This document shows positions 60,501 through 64,000 of a DNA stretch of 64,000 bases, piece after piece (positions within the stretch are counted from its first letter, which is position 1; every line of letters starts with the position of its first letter). The notes below the pieces were generated by a model. The model saw only the letters and a list, made by a program, of their open reading frames with translations. It was not told the origin of the DNA and did not search any database. A program made the position numbers and the translations under genes. The DNA is from Vanilla planifolia (Eukaryota > Streptophyta > Magnoliopsida > Asparagales > Orchidaceae), in the NCBI GenBank assembly GCA_023846275.1, contig CM043870.1:3037527-3101526 (forward strand), given 5' to 3'.

Positions 60501-60650
60501 AGAAAACCCATATCGCCGTTCTCGTCAGCCATGAAGCAAAACAGAAGAAAACCCATCAGAAAAGCGATCGAAGGGAAGAGAAGTGAAAATAAAAACCTGC
60601 CTTTTGTCCCTGTTTTCTTCCAGAGCTGAAGAGAGGAGGGAGGAGGAGGA
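57591..60650. other. Intergenic DNA between LINE complex and MIR166
   Basis: The stretch is AT-rich up to about 59900 and GC-richer after 60100, where it probably includes the 3' part of the MIR166 primary transcript. Open frames at about 60218-60556 (minus) and 60317-60586 (plus) overlap each other and lack motifs. No protein gene is supported. Confidence 0.5.
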
Positions 60651-60654
60651 AGGG

Positions 60655-60775
60655 GAAGCTGCTACTGGGGGGAATGAAGCCTGGTCCGAAACCTTTCTCT
60701 TTTAAACTTGGTTCCATGGAAGAAGAGAGAGAAGGGAGGCCTCGAGCCAGACAACATTCCCCTCAAAGAGAAAGC
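60655..60775 (-). ncRNA. MIR166: MIR166 microRNA precursor
   Basis: On the minus strand the 3' arm at 60689-60669 carries the 21-base mature miR166 (starts TCGGACCAGGCTTCATTCC). The 5' arm at 60760-60740 carries the star strand (starts GGAATGTTGTCTGGCTCGAG). The arms are separated by a 50-base loop rich in C, T and A and are flanked by further pairing bases (gaggg against cccc). This arm order is the known one for plant MIR166 genes. The mature RNA is known to guide cleavage of class III HD-ZIP transcription factor mRNAs, setting leaf polarity, meristem and vascular patterning. The match to the mature sequence is complete as far as I can recall it. The family member number cannot be given. 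Confidence 0.95.
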
Positions 60776-61420
60776 TTCCACTTTTGCTGAATCTGCAACG
60801 GCAGCCCCTGTTTTTCTCTCCCTTGAGACCCGGATGCTTTCAGGGGGGAGGGTGGCTGCCTTCCCGTTGGGGAGGAGATGAAGAGGTTTTGATGAGCTAA
60901 ATGATTGCTCTCCCTGATGAAGACAGAGAAATATAGAGAGAGAGAGAGAGAGTGAGAGAGTCAGGGCAGCGGAGTAAAAGCCTAACTTAGAACCCTACCG
61001 AGTCAAGAAGAGAGAGAAAGGAAGAAGACACGGATGCAGGGACACAGAGACACGGCGAGAGCGCGCGATTTAATGGAGACAGTCAGCTCACGCGGAAGCA
61101 GTAAAGAAGGGAGAGACTGAGCAATGGACAGGAGTAAAAGACAACACAGAGAAGCAGGTTTTACTCCCTCTACCTCTGCTTTCTCTCTCTAAACACATGA
61201 CCACGACGCATGGACCCTCTTCCTCGTCGGCCTTCGCAGGAGTCTACACGTGATCTCCCTCTCCATTTCTATCCGAACAATTATGGTCCTCTCCCCATAA
61301 AATATCTTAGAGAGAAAAGGCAGAGTAGGCCTCTTACCTTCTCTCTCCATCTCTACCTCATCGTTTCCGCTCTCTCGTCCTCCGCTGCTTCAAAGTTCGT
61401 ATTTGTTGACAGCTTTTCCG
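60776..61420 (-). promoter_or_regulatory. Likely 5' part and promoter of the MIR166 primary transcript
   Basis: This GC-richer region lies upstream of the hairpin on the minus strand and ends where DNA becomes AT-rich near 61430. It includes a GA/CT tract at 60934-60960 (CT on the transcribed strand), a common feature of plant leaders and a possible binding site for GAGA-binding factors. No start site or TATA box can be fixed from sequence. Confidence 0.45.
60934..60960. repeat. (GA)n microsatellite upstream of MIR166
   Basis: About 12 AG units with one T interruption, about 170 bases upstream of the MIR166 hairpin on its strand. Confidence 0.9.
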
Positions 61421-64000
61421 TGTTGAAATCTATTTTATATAAGAAGTTTTTTTTGGGAAAAAAAATTAAAAACGCTTTATGTCAATATAAATACAATTTT
61501 TTAACAGTTATTTTTCAAATAAAATTAGGAAATTTATTTAATAATACTTCATTGAAAATGTATATTTAAATAAAATTAAAGGTGATGTTATAGGTTGAGA
61601 TCTACATCTCAATATTAAAATAAACTTTAATAGGTAAAATGTTTTAATTCTATTATTTTAATTTTTTTATTTTGAGTTTATTAGATGAATTATGTATTTT
61701 AACATATATTTTGTGATAAAAAATTGATATATTTTAGTATTTTATCTTTATATTCACATATTATATTTCATCATTATCATTGTCTTTTTTTTTTTATTCT
61801 TCTTCTTATTAAGATATTTTTTTATTTTAATATATTATGTAATATAATAAATTTCTTCAATTCTACTTGTATTAGCACAAACTCTACTTTCATTTGCCTT
61901 TACTTTCATTTTTTTAGATCAATGTTATATACCTAATTTTCTTACACGTTTGACCCATAATTTTTAGAATATTATTTTCTTTTAATCGAGATTGTCATCA
62001 TATAAAAATTCATAAATCTCATAAAATTTTAGAAAATAATTAAATTTGAAATACTAAACTCTCAAGGTGAAGATCATTTAGTTGTAATATCTAATATTTA
62101 TTCACCAAAAAATTATTACATATAGATAATAATTTATATAAAATGAAGAAAAAGAAAACAATTTATACAATTAAAAAAATATCACGTATGAACTTAATTT
62201 TAAAAAAAAAATTGATATAAATAATTTTTAAAATAAAGTTTTGCACAAAACTCAATTAAACTTAGCTTATGAGATCAAAAAGTAATTCTAAAAAGACAAA
62301 ATGCAAAATTGGGGAAAAGTTTATTTTAGTTATAAAAAAATTATGAAAAAATTATTGAAAATTTGAGTTTAAAAATAGTTAAAATATTTTTAAAAGCTAT
62401 CAACAAACAAATCCTTTGTATACATAAACTTAGCTAATATGTTTATATCAAATTTGAAAATCTCATAAATAGTTTAAATGAAACATATTTTCACTAAATT
62501 TAAACGTTTTTTTTAAAAAATAGACATAAAAAAACTCTATTTTAATAAATATTCACCCCTTGGATTAATGATGTTTTAATAAATGACAAATAAATATTGT
62601 ATATCTGAATAAAAAAACACCGAAAGAGTTTTTAATGACAAATAAACCCTTAAAAATAGTTTAACAACCCCTTTTGACTCTTGAATCTTCTCCTTGGGAT
62701 TCTAAAACTTTTATTGCATTCTTACCCCCGTGCCTTCGGAATAGGGGACAGATCCAATTATGGCCATATCATCGCTCGGCTTATCTCAAACGGTACAATG
62801 CTCATTTACTCCCTCTATAAATGCAATATTTATGAATCAGACCTTTCCCATTTCCCAATTACTGTTTGCGAACATTTCGAAAAAGACGTACACTTTTCAG
62901 GGCCGCCCCCATTAAATTATTTTATCGCTCCATTGACCAGCGGTTTGGAATTTAAAAAAAAATCATTTTTTTTCTCGATTTAAAAACATTATAATTTTAT
63001 AAATAGTTTATTAAACTGTATTTTTACTCATATAAACATTTTCCTTGAAAAGCAAATTTTCTAAAATTCATTTTATTTTTTGAAAATTGGTCATATTTAT
63101 CATTTAAAAAAATATTACTATTTAGAATTTACTTCAATGAGTTTTGCCGTTTAAATTTTTATTATGTATATTTTGCATATTATAACAGTATTGTTTTTAC
63201 CTAGGGTTGATACTAAAGATTTTAAAATATTATTTAATTTAGTTATTTTTATATTTCTTAAGTTCAGATAGCTGTTGAGTTATTAGTTATATTTTTTTTT
63301 TAATTTGAATTTAAAGCTGTTTTTGCTAGGATGTCTTTTTTGTATTATTAAATATCAAAGTATATTATCATATGTAAATCTTTTTTTTTAATCTTCAATA
63401 GTAACTTAAACATTTAAAAAAATATATTTTTTTTAATAAATAGGTTAAAATTCAATTAATACAATGAATATTTTTTGATAATATATGTAAAAAATGCTTT
63501 ATCTATATATTTGCTTATAACATCAAATATAATTTTTAATTATTTTCTATTTAATTTTTATTTCTTATCTTTTTCATCTTCATTACTATTCTATTGTGTG
63601 AAGATTTGGATGGACTCGATAGTTATTTCATCTACTTTTTACCTTCATCATAGTGCTACATTTGATAATATATATAAAAAAATATTTTATTTATATATTT
63701 GCCTAAAATATATTTTTTCAATTATTTTTCTATTTTTTTTATCAATATCATTGTTATTTTATTTAACATAACGAAGACACTTTTTTATCAATATCTTAAA
63801 ATATGAAAGTCTTATTATTTAGTTTTTATTTTGGTATTTTTTTCATCATCATTATCACTTTACTGTATAAAGATCTGGACAAACTTAGTAATTATTTAAT
63901 CTGTTTTTATTTTTATCAAAATACTATCATTTGAAAGTATTGAAAAGTAGTTTTTATTTTCTCTTCTGTTCACATTTATTGTCATTCTATTAAGGTTTGA
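61421..64000. other. AT-rich DNA to the window end, no gene seen
   Basis: The sequence is strongly AT-rich with short open frames only. A more balanced island at about 62670-62950 contains a 100-codon frame without any motif. A short direct similarity is visible between about 63475-63620 and 63665-63880 (repeated ataaaaaaat..tttatatatttgc and atcatt.tattttat words). Neither supports a gene. Confidence 0.5.

Noticed and set aside
60218..60586. Overlapping open frames on both strands before MIR166
   Set aside because: Neither has a domain, and both overlap each other. The region is more easily explained as noncoding primary transcript of MIR166.
62681..62983. 100-codon frame in a GC-richer island
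   Set aside because: No recognisable family, splice context or codon pattern. It could be a remnant of something, but I cannot support it.

Overview
The window is nuclear DNA of a flowering plant. It holds spliced genes with GT-AG introns, plant-only families (YSL metal-nicotianamine transporter, plant OPT transporter, NSR-type RNA-binding protein, MIR166) and a plant L1-type LINE, all set in very AT-rich intergenic DNA with (TA)n tracts. I suspect a monocot, but nothing here proves it.

Layout. About 1.6-2.6 kb (minus): broken hexose transporter (STP family). 3.2-9.0 kb (plus): six-exon nuclear-speckle-type RRM protein. 12.6-13.3 kb (plus): broken OPT transporter. 16.4-22.3 kb (plus): intact five-exon OPT transporter of 748 aa. 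Near 23.0 kb: mutated U6 snRNA copy. Near 27.1-27.3 kb: possible MITE. 29.5-32.3 kb (plus): eight-exon YSL transporter. 34.7-38.0 kb (minus): five-exon TBC/Rab-GAP of 521 aa, whose first exon was placed by its splice donor and N-terminal pattern. 39.8-40.2 kb: decayed minisatellite. 44.0-57.6 kb: a 13.6-kb LINE complex. 60.66-60.78 kb (minus): MIR166 hairpin. The rest is AT-rich DNA in which I see no genes.

The LINE complex is the most interesting part. A full-length LINE (minus, 57575 to 50386) has both main ORFs open. A second copy of the same family lies against its 3' end. That copy has the 5'-inverted structure expected from twin priming, and its two parts meet at the same point in the zinc-finger/RNase H region of ORF2. 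The result is an inverted repeat with two 5529-bp arms (44857-50385 and 51258-56786) around an 872-bp spacer. The arms have equal length, and I found one base difference. The outer ends carry one target-site duplication (atacctctttttt). Read-through transcription would give a long RNA hairpin. Between ORF1 and ORF2 the element also has a third long ORF. It is joined to its neighbours by stop/start contacts: TAA-C-ATG after ORF1, and the ORF2 ATG inside its 3' end. Its C-terminal part has the H-D-Q-C spacing of a Ulp1-type cysteine protease, which is a tentative reading.

The host genes include two membrane transporter clades of one superfamily (OPT and YSL) plus an OPT relic within about 20 kb, a small local cluster for peptide or metal-chelate transport. 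The RRM gene, the Rab-GAP and MIR166 have no evident functional link to them.
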